A stretch of 64,000 nucleotides of DNA from Flavobacterium taihuense (GTDB taxonomy: Bacteria; Bacteroidota; Bacteroidia; Flavobacteriales; Flavobacteriaceae): contig NZ_JAHWYN010000003.1 in NCBI RefSeq assembly GCF_019351435.1, forward strand, positions 367,805-431,804, given 5' to 3'. A program made the translations under genes and the position numbers. The notes beneath the pieces are model-generated. The model did no database searches and was not told the DNA's origin. It worked only from the letters and a program-made list of their open reading frames with translations. Below are positions 10,055 through 18,398 of the stretch, piece by piece; positions within the stretch are counted from its first letter, which is position 1; each line of letters opens with the position of its first letter.

Positions 10055-11869
10055 ATGACGACTAAAAAACCACTACATACTTTTCATATTCCAGTGATGG
10101 GATTGGCCTATACAATTGATAGTCCGATACGTGTGGCGCAATACGGAATCTCATCTGTTGTTTCTATTATAGATGACGATCTGATTGAAAGAATGAATGC
10201 TTTTTATAGTGAAAAATTCAAAATGCCCTATCAAGAAATAACACAAAAAATGCATGATTATCGTGCTGAACGTGTGACTTCCTATTTGAATTTGATGGAT
10301 ACTATTGTAAAAGATAAATTCGAAAAATTCAAAGTAGAATTGACCGAAAGCAAACAAGCTTTGGAGAATTATATTGCCATGTTACCTAATAAATCGGAAA
10401 TTAAAAAAGGATTGCAAGACCTTATTGACGATGGAATTGCTTTTAAGGATACCATCAAAAATTATCTGGAAGAGAACCTTTCTCCAGGTGAAATCGATGT
10501 CAATATTATGACCAAAGTCGATAAAGATAATTTCAATAAGGATGAACAATTACCGGTTGAATTTAATGATGCACATGCTTCTCTTCGTGGTTTTGCCAAT
10601 AGTAATTTGTCTTCATCGGTAGTACTTTCGGCGGGGATGAATCCCAGATTGTATGCTTATTTTGAAAATTTTCCTGTTTTTTATCCAGATGCCAATAATA
10701 AGTTGCAAAAGAAAATTATCTTGAAAGTAAGTGATTTTCGTTCTGCAATGATACAAGGAAACTTTTTAGCCAAAAAAGGACTTTGGGTTTCGGAATATCG
10801 AATAGAATCAGGTCTAAACTGTGGAGGCCACGCCTTTGCTACCGATGGTTACTTGTTGGGGCCAATTTTGGAAGAATTCAAACAAAAGAAAGAGCAATTA
10901 ATCCAATCAGCTCATGAATTGATGGTGAAAGCATTAGAAATAAAAGGATTGCCTATTCCTGAAACACCATTAGAATTAAAAATCACTGTGCAAGGTGGGG
11001 TAGGAACTGCTGAAGAGCATGACTTTTTATTAGAACATTATCAAGTGGATTCTGTGGGTTGGGGTTCTCCTTTTTTATTGGTTCCCGAAGCAACTTCTGT
11101 AGATCCAGCTACTCGAGCATTATTGGAAAAAGCCAAAGAAGACGATTTTTATTTGAGTCATATTTCGCCACTAGGCATTCCGTTTAATGCGGTGAAAGGA
11201 ACAACAAATGAGTTTTTTAAGCAAAAACGTATTGAGGAAGAAAAAGCAGGAAGTTCTTGCCCGAAAAAATTCTTGGCTTTGAGCAAAGAATACGGACCAA
11301 AAGGAATGTGTCCTGCTTCTAAAAAATATCAGGATTTAAAATTAGATGAATTGGATGCTGTGAAGGATTCGATGTCTAAGGAGACTTTTGATAAAAAGAA
11401 AAACAGCATTACCGAGAAATCGTGCCTTTGTGTTGGTTTAGCCAATGCTTCTTATCTTGAAAATCACATCAAAATAAAAGGGCAATCGCAAGGAGTTGTT
11501 ATTTGTCCGGGGCCTAATTTGGCTTATTTTGACAAAGAAGTTTCACTTTTGGATATGGTAAAACACATTTATGGAAATGCTTCCGTACTTGGAAACAAGG
11601 ACCGTCCGAATGTCATTGTAAATGAATTGAAAATGTATATCGATTATCTGAAAAATGAAATCAATGAATTTTCAGAACAAATTACAGCACCTCAAATAAA
11701 AAAATTGAAAGCTTTTAAAAGTAATTTGAATGAAGGGATTGAGTATTATCAATCATTGATTGCCTCCAATACATGGTTTGAGAAAAGCAAACAAAACATC
11801 GAAAACCAATTGCAACAATATAAAAAAGAACTGTTTGAACTTAATATTCCTGAATTAGTAGTAGTTTAA
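10055..11869 (+). CDS. Conserved Cys-rich protein of unknown function, possible TIM-barrel oxidoreductase
   Basis: A 604-residue protein that I cannot assign to a named family. Residues 12-40 (PVMGLAYTIDSPIRVAQYGISSVVSI) and the segment near 310 (VQGGVGTAEEHDFLLEHYQVDSVGWGSPFL) read like strands and the phosphate-binding Gly loop of flavin TIM barrels such as nitronate monooxygenase. Residues 256-262 are CGGHAFA. Five cysteines in the second half (C402, C419, C457, C459, C484) could bind an iron-sulfur cluster or zinc. The ends are helical and charged; the last 80 residues look like a coiled coil. There is no signal peptide, so it should be cytoplasmic. It is transcribed alone between an FNR-like site and a terminator, which suggests low-oxygen expression. 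Confidence 0.8.
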   Translation: MTTKKPLHTFHIPVMGLAYTIDSPIRVAQYGISSVVSIIDDDLIERMNAFYSEKFKMPYQEITQKMHDYRAERVTSYLNLMDTIVKDKFEKFKVELTESKQALENYIAMLPNKSEIKKGLQDLIDDGIAFKDTIKNYLEENLSPGEIDVNIMTKVDKDNFNKDEQLPVEFNDAHASLRGFANSNLSSSVVLSAGMNPRLYAYFENFPVFYPDANNKLQKKIILKVSDFRSAMIQGNFLAKKGLWVSEYRIESGLNCGGHAFATDGYLLGPILEEFKQKKEQLIQSAHELMVKALEIKGLPIPETPLELKITVQGGVGTAEEHDFLLEHYQVDSVGWGSPFLLVPEATSVDPATRALLEKAKEDDFYLSHISPLGIPFNAVKGTTNEFFKQKRIEEEKAGSSCPKKFLALSKEYGPKGMCPASKKYQDLKLDELDAVKDSMSKETFDKKKNSITEKSCLCVGLANASYLENHIKIKGQSQGVVICPGPNLAYFDKEVSLLDMVKHIYGNASVLGNKDRPNVIVNELKMYIDYLKNEINEFSEQITAPQIKKLKAFKSNLNEGIEYYQSLIASNTWFEKSKQNIENQLQQYKKELFELNIPELVVV

Positions 11870-11875
11870 ATAATG

Positions 11876-11909
11876 AAAAAGGCTTGATGAAAATCAAGCC
11901 TTTTTTTTT
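11876..11909. terminator. Bidirectional terminator
   Basis: GGCTTGAT at 11881-11888 pairs with ATCAAGCC at 11893-11900, with A's before and nine T's after. It ends both the Cys-rich gene and the leftward DUF3667 gene. Confidence 0.85.
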
Positions 11910-11930
11910 GGAATTATGGTATTCTTTGTT

Positions 11931-12674
11931 TTAGTAGTAGTCTATAATAACGACTGTAATGGATGTGATTATAATGACTATCATCCAGAATATTAGATGT
12001 GTTAATAACGTTAGTAAGAATGTCTTTATTTTTGATAAATGATTAAAAAATTGCTCATTGGTCCAAAAATACAAAACAAAATCAATGCCAAGAAGAATTT
12101 TGCTCACCGTATTGATAGTTGCAGTCCCGCTATAATGATAGAGAACAGGAATGAATAGAATCGCGACATATAATTTTTGGGATGCTTTGTATGTATTCAA
12201 TACAAAATATTCAATAAAATTATAGCCTTGTTTTCTAAAACAAATAGCTGTGCCAATCGTGTGTAAAGGAATGCTGAGTAAGGTTATCCAAGCAAAATGT
12301 GAAATCAACCATTCTCTAAATTGTTCAATGTCAATATGGGTGCTGGAAATTGTTGTAGATTCTGTCTTTACAAATAAGTCGATATGGAGCAAATGAATTA
12401 AAGCAATATACGCAGTTGCCAAAACCATCACGAGAGAAATAGGTTTGAAATGTTTAATCCGTTTTCCTTCTATAAATTCCCGTATCGAATGCCCTGGTCG
12501 GCTAAATAATTGTTTGGCGGTATATAATATTCCGCTGTCAAAATGAAGAAGTCCTTTTTGGATATCATGCCACAAAAAGTGCAAATTTATAGGATGTGTT
12601 TCTGCAGTTTGCCCACAATTACTGCAGTAATGTCCCTTGAAAGTTTGATGGCAGTTTTTACAAGTGATATTCAT
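11931..12674 (-). CDS. DUF3667 family membrane protein with N-terminal zinc ribbon
   Basis: A 247-residue protein. Residues 4-20 carry two knuckles (CKNCHQTF, CSNCGQT) of a zinc ribbon. The family's conserved segment follows (HDIQKGLLHFDSGILYTAKQLFSRPGHSIREFIEGKRIKHFKPIS, about residues 36-80), then five hydrophobic helices. This is the Bacteroidota family DUF3667, whose function is unknown. It is the last gene on the leftward strand of this region, but the 109-bp gap before it includes a 16-bp palindrome at 12717, so it may have its own promoter. Confidence 0.85.
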   Translation of the reverse strand: MNITCKNCHQTFKGHYCSNCGQTAETHPINLHFLWHDIQKGLLHFDSGILYTAKQLFSRPGHSIREFIEGKRIKHFKPISLVMVLATAYIALIHLLHIDLFVKTESTTISSTHIDIEQFREWLISHFAWITLLSIPLHTIGTAICFRKQGYNFIEYFVLNTYKASQKLYVAILFIPVLYHYSGTATINTVSKILLGIDFVLYFWTNEQFFNHLSKIKTFLLTLLTHLIFWMIVIIITSITVVIIDYY

Positions 12675-12716
12675 ATTCTTGTTGGTGTTTTAGTCTTTGT
12701 AAAAAAATAGAACAGA

Positions 12717-12732
12717 ATTTACTTAAGTAAAT
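12717..12732. promoter_or_regulatory. Perfect 16-bp palindrome before the DUF3667 gene
   Basis: ATTTACTTAAGTAAAT, fully symmetrical, 43 bp upstream of the DUF3667 start on the minus strand. It could be an operator, but AT-rich palindromes of this length also arise by chance. No second copy was seen. Confidence 0.3.
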
Positions 12733-12783
12733 ATAGCAGATTAATTAGAAAGTTAAAAATAACATTTTGATGAATGACCTGAA

Positions 12784-13521
12784 TTAATCTTTAAATAACG
12801 TTTCTCCCTTGACTAACCACGAGAGACCAAAGCTTTCTATCGCTAGTGTTTCCATCCAAAATGTTAATGGAAATATTTTAAAATACGCTAGTGGTATTAA
12901 TTTAAGTGAACCTGCAAATAGCACGAGAATAGCCAAAAGCATCAATACAGCGCAAGTTCTGTAAATACGGTTTCGAATTGTTTTTTGGATGCTTCTTTCG
13001 TTAGGAGTTTTGTTCGATTTGGTAAATAAAAAAAAGGACATATAGGACAAGCAAAGAAAAAACAAGCCTGCCACCGTATAATGAAAATACATTCTAAATG
13101 TGCTTAGATCAGTAACAGGTAAAAAGGTCACAGCGTATTTTTTAGTAGAATCGCAACATGTTTCGGTAATGTTATTTGTTGGGAATAAAACAACCAAGAG
13201 TGCAAAAACTCCCGCGAAAAAAGAAATGTAGAAATCTATTGGTTCTTTGCCTTTGTAAACAATCAGAAAAAAAGCCAATAGGCTTAAGATTATTACAAAA
13301 ATACCGCTCACTCTCGTGTAGTAATAATGACTAATGGATTCTAAAGGGTGTTGCAAACCATTTTCAAGGTATAAGAATACAAATAATAGTAGCGGCATGA
13401 CCATTCCTAAAACACCAATAATTTTCCGAAGTGTCAAACTATTGGTTAGCCAAATGCTATTATCTTCTTTGTAATCTACTTTTAAAAAAGTGTTTAAACT
13501 GGATTGCTTAGATTTAGTCAT
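12784..13521 (-). CDS. Hypothetical multi-helix membrane protein
   Basis: A 245-residue protein with about six hydrophobic segments between residues 28 and 240 and a short charged N-terminus. A periplasmic-looking loop near residue 120 holds a CCDS motif. SHYYYTRVSG near residue 64 is a conserved-looking segment similar to DUF998-type membrane proteins, but I do not recognise the family with confidence. It follows the Rrf2 gene by 63 bp on the same strand and may belong to that transcript. Confidence 0.6.
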   Translation of the reverse strand: MTKSKQSSLNTFLKVDYKEDNSIWLTNSLTLRKIIGVLGMVMPLLLFVFLYLENGLQHPLESISHYYYTRVSGIFVIILSLLAFFLIVYKGKEPIDFYISFFAGVFALLVVLFPTNNITETCCDSTKKYAVTFLPVTDLSTFRMYFHYTVAGLFFLCLSYMSFFLFTKSNKTPNERSIQKTIRNRIYRTCAVLMLLAILVLFAGSLKLIPLAYFKIFPLTFWMETLAIESFGLSWLVKGETLFKD

Positions 13522-13584
13522 GATAGTTTAAGTTTTAAATTCAATCACTTAAGGAATATCATGTAAATATAAGATTACTTTTTA

Positions 13585-14019
13585 TTAATACCGCAAAAAA
13601 GTATCTCCTGTCTTTATACCCAGAGCCAGCTCTTCAAGATTGGTGTTTTCGAGCATAAAAGCCAATTCGTTTCGAATGGATTTGAATTTTTCGTGCATAG
13701 GGCAAGGATGGTCTTCGGAACAATGGGTTAGGCCTAAACCACATCCGGTAAATACCCGGTCGCCTTCCAAAGCATTTACTATTTGTGCCAATTTGATATC
13801 TTTCATTGTTTCTCTCGGGATATCAAATCCGCCACCTACACCTTTTATGGAATGAATAATGTTGTTTTTGGATAAAATTTGAAGAATTTTAGCAGTAAAA
13901 GCTTCGGGGGAATCAATTTTTTTGGCAATGTCTTTGAGTCCCACTCTTTTGTTTTGATAAGATTGAGAAGCGATGAAAATTGTGGCTCGAATGCCGTATT
14001 CGCAGGTTTTAGAAAACAT
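13585..14019 (-). CDS. Rrf2/NsrR-type iron-sulfur transcriptional repressor
   Basis: A 144-residue Rrf2 family protein. The N-terminal winged helix starts MFSKTCEYGIRATIFIA and contains the family motif GVGGGF in the wing near residue 60. Three cysteines near residues 92-107 (GCGLGLTHCSEDHPCP; spacing C-x6-C-x5-C) can hold an iron-sulfur cluster, as in NsrR and IscR. It is encoded in the same leftward gene string as ric, whose orthologues are classic NsrR targets, and a shared palindrome lies before ric, norC and nirK. An NO-sensing repressor is the best guess; iron-sulfur status or redox sensing is the alternative. Confidence 0.85.
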   Translation of the reverse strand: MFSKTCEYGIRATIFIASQSYQNKRVGLKDIAKKIDSPEAFTAKILQILSKNNIIHSIKGVGGGFDIPRETMKDIKLAQIVNALEGDRVFTGCGLGLTHCSEDHPCPMHEKFKSIRNELAFMLENTNLEELALGIKTGDTFLRY

Positions 14020-14063
14020 AATCGGTTTTTTACAAATTTAAGAAATAAGTTTCATTTTTGGTA

Positions 14064-15299
14064 TTAAATACTATAGTTTCGAACGTCTGAACGTTGAAAT
14101 TTTGCTTTATAAAATAGACTGCCAGTTACAAATATTAATCCTATTGGTAATGGTATACTGGCTATAAATAAATTTTGATAATAATTAAAAAATGATCCAC
14201 TTTTCAAGAATAACCAAGTGCCTTGGAGAAATAAAAGAATTTCGGTTGCCACAAATCCTAGCAGAAAAATCTTGATTCCCCATTTTTGAATGTTATTTTG
14301 TGCGTTTAAAAAACCATTTTGCAACGAAAACCCAAACAGAAAACCAGTTATAATTCCTAACATCGTCAAGTGAATGTAGCCAATGACAAAATTCCGAATC
14401 TCATGTGATACCTGAGCTAATTCAGGAACCAAGACGACCAATTGGATGATGACTTTTAAGGCTAAAGAACATAAAGCAAATCGGTAAACTTTTTTTTCTA
14501 AAGAGGAGAGAGGCGTAAAGAAATCTTGGAATTGAGTTTGAATGAGTAGAGCAAAAAGAACAAATGCAATTAATTGAATTGTGACTCCAATGGCATTTAT
14601 CCAATAAAAAATAGGATTGGCAAGTGACCAACTCACAGGTAAAGCCAACGTTAATATCGTTGCCGTAACTAACAAATTATAGAACAAACGGAATTTTTTC
14701 TCATCTATTTTTATTTTTGACTGTTTGAAAAACAACGCCAAAACGGCAAACAGGAACCAACCATTAAATTGAAAATGAAGGAAAAACTGAATCGCAATTT
14801 GATAGAATGCACTGGCTTTTCCCATCAATCCTACTGCAGGACCTAGACACCAAACGCCTAATGTAGAAAAAATCATAAAGAACAAAGCGGTTCTGAGCAT
14901 TCTTTTTTCAGGAAATGTGCTTGGTTTGGCATCTTTCCATATCAAATAACAGAAATAGTAACTGCAAAAAATATGTAAAGTTGAAAAGAGGATAGAAGCA
15001 AAGGCATATCCTTGGGCAGGAAAATCAATCATCATTCCGATAACAGCAAGTTCTGTTACCCAAAATAATCTATTGTATATGGGTTTTTGTTGATTTTCTT
15101 TTGGAACAAAAAAATGAAAAATCAAACAATATAACATCAAATACACCCAGCCCAACATGGCAACATGCGAATGTCCGTGCATCAAAAATTGAAAATTGAC
15201 TCCCGAAATTGGGTCAACATACATCCAACGAAGCAATAATCCCATCAGCGAAGCGATAAAAAAATTGACAAAACATGCTAAAATCCAGCTCTTTTTCAT
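14064..15299 (-). CDS. Twelve-helix membrane protein, heme-copper oxidase subunit I-like / NO-response type
   Basis: A 411-residue protein with about twelve hydrophobic helices. HGHSHVAMLGWVYL at residues 41-54 is a histidine-rich helix start similar to NorB/CcoN-type subunits and to NnrS, which also occurs in NO-response regulons. The other metal-site histidines of a catalytic heme-copper oxidase are not obvious, so it is probably not an active oxidase. Its ATG overlaps the nrdG stop by 4 bp and it is followed by the Rrf2 gene, so it is cotranscribed with NO-defence genes. Exact function unknown. Confidence 0.65.
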   Translation of the reverse strand: MKKSWILACFVNFFIASLMGLLLRWMYVDPISGVNFQFLMHGHSHVAMLGWVYLMLYCLIFHFFVPKENQQKPIYNRLFWVTELAVIGMMIDFPAQGYAFASILFSTLHIFCSYYFCYLIWKDAKPSTFPEKRMLRTALFFMIFSTLGVWCLGPAVGLMGKASAFYQIAIQFFLHFQFNGWFLFAVLALFFKQSKIKIDEKKFRLFYNLLVTATILTLALPVSWSLANPIFYWINAIGVTIQLIAFVLFALLIQTQFQDFFTPLSSLEKKVYRFALCSLALKVIIQLVVLVPELAQVSHEIRNFVIGYIHLTMLGIITGFLFGFSLQNGFLNAQNNIQKWGIKIFLLGFVATEILLFLQGTWLFLKSGSFFNYYQNLFIASIPLPIGLIFVTGSLFYKAKFQRSDVRNYSI

Positions 15300-16018
15300 A
15301 ATTTTCCTCTAAAATGTACTTTAATTTTCTCTGTTGAAAGATTTTCTTTTTCTAACTCTTTGAATGAATGCCCTAATTTTTCTATCGTTGGAGCTCCATT
15401 CACAAAATGTTGAATAAAATAATCACCTGTATACCCTGTATTTCCCAAATAGCCAATCATCTGCTGGATGTCTTTTTTGTTTATTAACTCGGAATGGACG
15501 GTTGTGCGTACTTCAAACGAAATTCCACTTTGTAGCAATAAAAGTAATGACTTTTCGAAGGGAATAAAAAGTTTCGACTGTGTTATCTTTTCAAAATTCT
15601 CGGGCATTGCCTTAAAATCGAGCGCCACATAATTGATGAGTTCCTTTTGGATGAGTTCTTTCAATACTTCGGGTTGCGAACCATTGGTGTCAATTTTGAT
15701 TAAAAAGCCTAATTTTTTCACATCAGCAATAAAAGCAATACTTTTTTTGTGCAACAAACATTCGCCTCCGCTAAAAACGACAGCATCCAGCAAATGGTTT
15801 CTGGTTTTTAGGAATTGAAGTGTTTTTTCGAAGGAGATGGTTCCCTTTCCAAAAACAATTTCGGGATTGTAGCAATAAAGGCACCGCATATTACAGCCTG
15901 CAAACCAAAGTATACAAGCTGATTTATGTGGGTAATCTAATAAAGTAAAAGGGGTTAAGCTATAAATAGGTTTAGCAACACTTTCCTTCTGTAAAATGAG
16001 TTCGTTGTTTGTGTTCAC
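15296..16018 (-). CDS. nrdG: Anaerobic ribonucleotide reductase activating enzyme (radical SAM)
   Basis: The protein generates the glycyl radical of NrdD using SAM and a [4Fe-4S] cluster. The 240-residue sequence has the radical-SAM triad C-x3-C-x2-C (CNMRCLYC, near residue 42), the SGGE motif near residue 81 (VVFSGGECLL) and a DTNG segment near 113. It starts at GTG 16018, inside the 3' end of the small glycyl-radical ORF (47-bp overlap), so translation of the two is probably coupled. It belongs with nrdD upstream. Confidence 0.9.
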   Translation of the reverse strand: MNTNNELILQKESVAKPIYSLTPFTLLDYPHKSACILWFAGCNMRCLYCYNPEIVFGKGTISFEKTLQFLKTRNHLLDAVVFSGGECLLHKKSIAFIADVKKLGFLIKIDTNGSQPEVLKELIQKELINYVALDFKAMPENFEKITQSKLFIPFEKSLLLLLQSGISFEVRTTVHSELINKKDIQQMIGYLGNTGYTGDYFIQHFVNGAPTIEKLGHSFKELEKENLSTEKIKVHFRGKL

Positions 16019-16139
16019 CTTTTTTTCCTATGTTAAAACTTTCTACGGGTCTGTGGTAGCCCATTACTCGTGTGTACACCAAACACTTGGTGCGTAATTC
16101 TTGATTTTGTTCTAAAATCTGGTTGGTTGTTAGTTTCAT
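15972..16139 (-). CDS. Stand-alone glycyl-radical domain of class III ribonucleotide reductase
   Basis: A 55-residue ORF, read by translating the minus strand from ATG 16139 to TAA at 15972; an in-frame TAA 4-6 bases before the ATG rules out a longer protein. Residues 16-45 (RTKCLVYTRVMGYHRPVE, then FNIGKKGEH) match the C-terminal glycyl-radical segment of NrdD, where the usual form is close to CEVYSRVVGYYRPVQ. The large NrdD upstream stops just after its CPKC zinc knuckle, exactly where this segment would normally continue. I infer that this short peptide supplies the radical glycine (G27, in VMGY) in trans. It overlaps nrdG by 47 bp and lies 124 bp after nrdD. Confidence 0.8.
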   Translation of the reverse strand: MKLTTNQILEQNQELRTKCLVYTRVMGYHRPVESFNIGKKGEHKQRTHFTEGKCC

Positions 16140-16172
16140 ATTTTATGGTTTTTAGTTATGAATTGTTTGAAA

Positions 16173-16255
16173 TTAACCGCAAGGTTTGCAAGGATTTACG
16201 CGAAGGGCGCAAAGCTTTGCTAACTTTGCGTTTCCTTTGCGAACCTTGCGGTTAA
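16173..16255. repeat. Dispersed inverted repeat, CCGCAAGGTT family
   Basis: Perfect 14-bp arms (TTAACCGCAAGGTT at 16173-16186 and its complement at 16242-16255). The inner part also pairs loosely (GCGAAGGGCGCAAAG with CTTTGCG). It occupies most of the gap between nrdD and the glycyl-radical ORF. Confidence 0.8.
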
Positions 16256-16263
16256 ATTTCCTT

Positions 16264-18369
16264 CTAAATTTCTATGGATTTAGCCTTTTCCTCAATTATA
16301 ATTTCATCGCATTTTGGACAATATTCGTGTTCTCCGTTCAAATAGCCGTGTACCGGACATACGCTAAATACTGGAGTTACAGTAATATATGGCAATCTGA
16401 AGTTGGTAATTACTTTTTTGACAAACTGTTTGCAGGCTTCGGGTGAACTTATTTTTTCGCTCATGTATAAGTGTAAAACGGTTCCTCCGGTGTATTTGCA
16501 TTGCAATTGATCTTGTAGCATCAAGGCTTCAAATGGGTCTTGGGTAAAATCCACAGGAATTTGGGAGCTGTTGGTATAATAAATATTTTCTGCCTGTCCT
16601 GCCTGAATAATGTCGTCGTAACGTTTTTTGTCTTCTTTGGCAAAACGATAGGTGGTTCCTTCGGCAGGTGTCGCTTCAAGATTGTAAAGATTTCCAGTTT
16701 CTTCTTGAAATTCTTTCATCCTGTTGCGAATATGATCTAGTATTCCTGAGGCAAATTCTATCCCCGCTTCAGATGTGATCGTATCTTCGTTGTTGGTGAA
16801 ATTTTCGATCATTTCATTCATGCCATTCACTCCGATTGTCGAAAAGTGATTTCTAAAATGTTGCAGATAGCGTTTGGTGTAGGGATACAATCCACGATCA
16901 TACATCTCTTGAATAAACACTCTTTTTTTCTCCAAAGTTGATTTGGCAATATACAAAAGCTCATCCAGTTTGGTGTATAATTTTGCTTTGTTTCCTTTAT
17001 TCAAATAACCCAAACGAGCCATGTTGATGGTTACTACACCAATACTTCCTGTCATTTCAGCACTACCAAAAAGACCATTTCCACGTTTTAATAATTCACG
17101 TAAATCGAGTTGTAAACGGCAACACATAGAGCGAACGGCATTGGGTTTGTAGGCATTCTCATTTTCAACTTGATTGCCGTTTTCGTCTAAAATATACTGA
17201 CTTCCAATGAAATTTTGGAAATAGGAAGAACCAATTTTGGCAGTGTTTTCAAAAAGCAAATCGGTATTTTCTCCGTCCCAATCAAAGGCTTCTGTGATAT
17301 TTACCGTTGGAATAGGGAAGGTAAACGGTTGTCCATTGGCATCACCTTCGGTCATTACAGTGTAATATGCTTTATTGATGAGGTTCATTTCTTTCTGGAA
17401 ATGTTCATATCGCAATTCTGTAACTTTATTTACACCTCTTTTTCGGGCTCTTATTAGTAGGTTGGAGGTAATATTATCTTCAAAAATGTGATGATCGTTT
17501 TTGGTCGGAATTTGTGTTTTTAAATCATCTGGGACAATCCAATCCAGAGTGATATTGGTAAATGGCGATTGGCCCCAACGTGCCGGAACATTCAAGTTGT
17601 AAACAAAACCTCTTACTGCTTTTAAAACATCATCAAAACCTAAATTGTCTTTAAATACATAAGGAGCAAGATACGTATCAAAAGAACTGAAGGCCTGAGC
17701 TCCTGCCCATTCGCTTTGCAAAATTCCTAGGAAATTAGCCATTTGACCTAAGGCTTCTCTAAAATGAGAAGGAGGTTTACTCTCTACACGACCTCTTACA
17801 CCGTTAAAACCTTCGTTGAGTAACACACGCAAACTCCAGCCTGCACAATAACCCGTTAGGCAATCCAAATCATGAATGTGAATGTCACCATTACGATGCG
17901 CATAGCCTTCTTCTTTCGAGTATACTTTATCCAACCAATAATTGGCTATGATTTTGCCTGCAACATTGTTGACCAATCCGGCATTAGAATAGGAAGTATT
18001 GGCATTGGCATTGATGCGCCAATCCGTTTGTTCTATATATTCTTGGATGGTCTGTGTGCTGTCTACATAAGTGGTGTCCTCGTTAAGTCCGTTTACATGT
18101 TCGCGTTGTAACTTCCTGGTGTGGCGAAACAGCATAAAAGAACGCATAACATCAAAGTATTTCTTCTCAAATAACTTCTTTTCAATTAGATCCTGAATTT
18201 CTTCAACAGCCCATACCTCTTGACTTTCGAGCTGAATGATAATGCTTTCAAAAACACTTTCATCAACAACTACAGAGACACTTTTGAAACTCTTTTCAAT
18301 AGCATCTTTGATTTTATAACTTTCAAATGGTTTGTATTTTCCATTTCTTTTGATAACGTAGTTCTCCAT
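16264..18369 (-). CDS. nrdD: Class III anaerobic ribonucleoside-triphosphate reductase, catalytic part
   Basis: The enzyme makes deoxyribonucleotides without oxygen. The 701-residue protein has an N-terminal ATP-cone (residues 1-90, VIKRNGKYKPFESYKIKDAIEKS) and the ten-strand barrel (HIHDLDCLTGYCAGWSLRVLL near 160, NLNVPARWGQSPFTN near 265). Its C-terminal metal knuckles are CPVHGY and CPKC near 670-690. It ends 11 residues after CPKC and lacks the glycyl-radical segment that normally follows; that segment is encoded separately at 15972-16139. It is transcribed behind ric with a 29-bp gap. Expression probably follows NO or anaerobic control from the ric promoter. Confidence 0.92.
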   Translation of the reverse strand: MENYVIKRNGKYKPFESYKIKDAIEKSFKSVSVVVDESVFESIIIQLESQEVWAVEEIQDLIEKKLFEKKYFDVMRSFMLFRHTRKLQREHVNGLNEDTTYVDSTQTIQEYIEQTDWRINANANTSYSNAGLVNNVAGKIIANYWLDKVYSKEEGYAHRNGDIHIHDLDCLTGYCAGWSLRVLLNEGFNGVRGRVESKPPSHFREALGQMANFLGILQSEWAGAQAFSSFDTYLAPYVFKDNLGFDDVLKAVRGFVYNLNVPARWGQSPFTNITLDWIVPDDLKTQIPTKNDHHIFEDNITSNLLIRARKRGVNKVTELRYEHFQKEMNLINKAYYTVMTEGDANGQPFTFPIPTVNITEAFDWDGENTDLLFENTAKIGSSYFQNFIGSQYILDENGNQVENENAYKPNAVRSMCCRLQLDLRELLKRGNGLFGSAEMTGSIGVVTINMARLGYLNKGNKAKLYTKLDELLYIAKSTLEKKRVFIQEMYDRGLYPYTKRYLQHFRNHFSTIGVNGMNEMIENFTNNEDTITSEAGIEFASGILDHIRNRMKEFQEETGNLYNLEATPAEGTTYRFAKEDKKRYDDIIQAGQAENIYYTNSSQIPVDFTQDPFEALMLQDQLQCKYTGGTVLHLYMSEKISSPEACKQFVKKVITNFRLPYITVTPVFSVCPVHGYLNGEHEYCPKCDEIIIEEKAKSIEI

Positions 18370-18398
18370 AGTTGTTGGTTTTTAGTGTTTGACATTGG

